Assembly: GCA_963778025.1 (NCBI GenBank)
Contig: CAVZTA010000018.1
Location: 28,638-92,637, forward strand
DNA length: 64,000 nucleotides
Source of the DNA: CAVZTA01 sp963778025
GTDB lineage: Bacteria > Chloroflexota > Limnocylindria > Limnocylindrales > CSP1-4
Direction of reading: 5' to 3'
This document shows positions 62,578 to 64,000 of the stretch, in pieces. The first letter of the stretch is position 1; each line of letters begins with the position of its first letter. Below the pieces are notes generated by a model. The model saw only the letters and a list, made by a program, of their open reading frames with translations. It did not search any database and had not been told where the DNA came from. The position numbers and the translations under genes are program-made.

Positions 62578-64000
62578 ATGGCTCGGCCCGTGACCGATCA
62601 CCCGTCCGCGACCACCGCCCTCAGCGCGCCGCCCGCCGCATCCACGCGGACACGGCTGCCGTCCGGTGTCGTCACGCTGCTGTTCACGGACATCGAGGGC
62701 TCGACCCGCCTCCTCGATCGGCTCGGCGACGCGTACGGCAGCGTCCTCGAGCTCCACCACCAGCTCCTGCGCGACGTCGTCGAGCGGCCGCGGCGGGCAG
62801 GTCGTGAACACCCAGGGCGACTCGTTCTTCGTCGTCTTCGAGCGACCGGCGGCGCGATCGACGCCGCCCTCGAGGCGCAGCGACGGCTCGCCCGGACCGC
62901 CTGGCCGCCGGACTGCGTGGTCCGGGTGCGGATGGGCATCCACACGGGGACCGTCGCGCTGCGAGCGACCGACTACGTGGGCATCGACGTCCACCGTGCC
63001 GCCCGCGTCATGGGCGCCGGCCACGGCGGCCAGGTGCTCGTATCCGCGGCGACGGTCGCGGGTGCAGGTGACGACCTGCCGGACGGGGCGAGCTTCCGCG
63101 ACCTGGGCGTCCACCACCTGCGCGACCTCGCGGAGCCGATCGACCTGCTCCAGCTCGTCCATGCGGACCTCGCGAGCGACTTCCCGCCGCTCGTGACCGT
63201 CGATATCGGTCGTCGCGGCCTGCCCACGCCCGCCTCGCCGTTCGTCGGCCGGCAGCGCGAGCTGACGGCACTCGCACGCCTGCTCGCCGGTGGCGACGAC
63301 CGGCTCGTGACCCTCGTCGGACCCGGTGGCAGCGGCAAGACGCGTCTCGCGCTCCGGGCCGCCGCCGACGTCCAGGGACGGCTACGCGACGGGGCCGTGT
63401 TCGTCGACCTCGCCCCCGTGACGGACGTCGACGCCGCGCTGGGGTTGATCGCCGACGCCGTGGGTGCGACGCACAGTCGCGAGCAGCCCGTCCTCGAGGA
63501 GCTCAAGCGCCGCTTGCACGATCAGGACGTCCTCCTGCTGCTCGACAACCTGGAGCAGGTCCCCGATGTCGGGCCGGGCATCGTCGAGCTCCTCGCCGCC
63601 GCCCCCGCCGTCCGTGTGATCGCCACCAGCCGCGAGCCCCTGCACGTCCGCGGGGAGCAGCGATTCCCCGTTCCGCCCATGGACCTCCCCGACTCGACCG
63701 CCGCCTGCCGGAGACTCGAAGAGCTCGATCGGTTCGAGGCGATCCGTCTGTTCGTCGAACGGGCGCGGGCTGTCCGGCCGGACTTCGCCCTGACCGACGA
63801 CAACGCCTCGGCGGTCGTCGACATCTGTCGCCGCCTCGACGGGCTGCCGCTGGCCATCGAGCTCGCGACGGCCCGCCTGACCCTGTTCGAGCCGGCGGCA
63901 CTGCGAGATCGGCTGGGCAGCCTGCTCCAGGGCGCCGGTCGCGGCGCACGCGACCTGCCGGAACGCCAGCAGACGCTGCGCTCGACGATCGACTGGAGCT
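62578..64000 (+). CDS. Class III nucleotide cyclase with NB-ARC-like ATPase domain, C-terminus cut by window edge
   Basis: The N-terminal domain is a class III adenylate/guanylate cyclase: VTLLFTDIEGSTRLLDRLG with the first metal Asp, VNTQGDSFFVVF with the second, and RVRMGIHTGTVALRATDYVG. The ATPase part starts at FVGRQRELTALARLL with Walker A VGPGGSGKTRLAL and the Walker B-like VLLLLDNLEQVPD. Such proteins are signal-transducing ATPases, often ending in TPR repeats or a LuxR-type domain, which would lie beyond the window. Around 62788-62862 an extra base and then a missing base (or a second correction) shift the frame out and back for about 25 residues. ATG 62578 or GTG 62590 may be the start. 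Confidence 0.8.
   Translation, partial: MARPVTDHPSATTALSAPPAASTRTRLPSGVVTLLFTDIEGSTRLLDRLGDAYGSVLELHHQLLRDVVERPRRAGREHPGRLVLRRLRATGGAIDAALEAQRRLARTAWPPDCVVRVRMGIHTGTVALRATDYVGIDVHRAARVMGAGHGGQVLVSAATVAGAGDDLPDGASFRDLGVHHLRDLAEPIDLLQLVHADLASDFPPLVTVDIGRRGLPTPASPFVGRQRELTALARLLAGGDDRLVTLVGPGGSGKTRLALRAAADVQGRLRDGAVFVDLAPVTDVDAALGLIADAVGATHSREQPVLEELKRRLHDQDVLLLLDNLEQVPDVGPGIVELLAAAPAVRVIATSREPLHVRGEQRFPVPPMDLPDSTAACRRLEELDRFEAIRLFVERARAVRPDFALTDDNASAVVDICRRLDGLPLAIELATARLTLFEPAALRDRLGSLLQGAGRGARDLPERQQTLRSTIDWS

Overview
The window is very GC-rich, has no rRNA, insertion sequence or CRISPR array, and carries single-copy housekeeping genes: uvrA, uvrB, uvrC, secD, secF, secG, tatA, tatC, recJ, pyrF, rapZ, yvcK, whiA, tpiA, gpmI and three tRNAs. 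The rapZ-yvcK-whiA-tpiA-secG order, Tad-type pilus genes, CydABCD, a DUF6941-like protein and several surface proteins with Pro/Thr/Ser-rich linkers fit a high-GC Chloroflexota bacterium of the Limnocylindria type. An actinobacterial-like lineage is the main alternative. The taxonomic call is an inference from gene content.

Layout. 0-1.7 kb: two Tad/Flp pilus genes on the minus strand (TadE-like, cut by the window edge, and CpaB), divergent from uvrB (2.0-4.4 kb), which has a perfect GAAC-N4-GTTC LexA-type box. 4.4-9 kb: a duplicated membrane protein, a heavily frameshifted FN3/beta-propeller protein, a DinB-GNAT fusion and a lipoprotein. 9-15 kb: a minus-strand cydABDC operon. 15-22.7 kb: a minus-strand operon of SCP2-like protein, amylo-1,6-glucosidase, type II NADH dehydrogenase, GMC oxidoreductase, MFS transporter, aldose-epimerase remnant and glucose-dehydrogenase-like SDR, which looks like a sugar or polyol oxidation module. 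23-26 kb: uvrA. 26-29.3 kb: DUF6941-like protein, a small unknown, a GNAT and a UvrD-like helicase. 29.5-43.8 kb: three large exported proteins in a row, namely a nucleotide pyrophosphatase/5'-nucleotidase fusion, a HYR-domain protein and a giant subtilisin-adhesin of about 2860 residues. 43.9-61.2 kb: plus-strand housekeeping genes from uvrC through secDF, recJ, pyrF, tatAC, rapZ-yvcK-whiA and tpiA-gpmI to secG. 61.4-61.8 kb: tRNA-Leu(CAG), tRNA-Leu(GAG), tRNA-Val(UAC). 62-64 kb: an SRPBCC protein and the start of a nucleotide-cyclase/ATPase regulator that runs off the right edge.

Two features recur. First, at least 20 genes or gene parts are broken by single-base frameshifts. With one compensated exception (the cyclase) all are apparent one-base insertions, and removing one base per site gives full-length proteins whose lengths divide exactly by three. 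I read these mainly as insertion-biased sequence error, with real gene decay possible at 6.2-6.9 kb. Second, many genes (uvrA, uvrB, uvrC, rapZ, tpiA, the DUF6941-like gene, DinB-GNAT) have a TANNNT-type -10 element only 6-8 nt before the start codon, which predicts leaderless transcripts.

Functionally the window joins nucleotide excision repair, protein export (Sec and Tat), cytochrome bd respiration fed by NDH-2 and probably a GMC dehydrogenase, extracellular nucleotide scavenging, and a large secreted surface protein.
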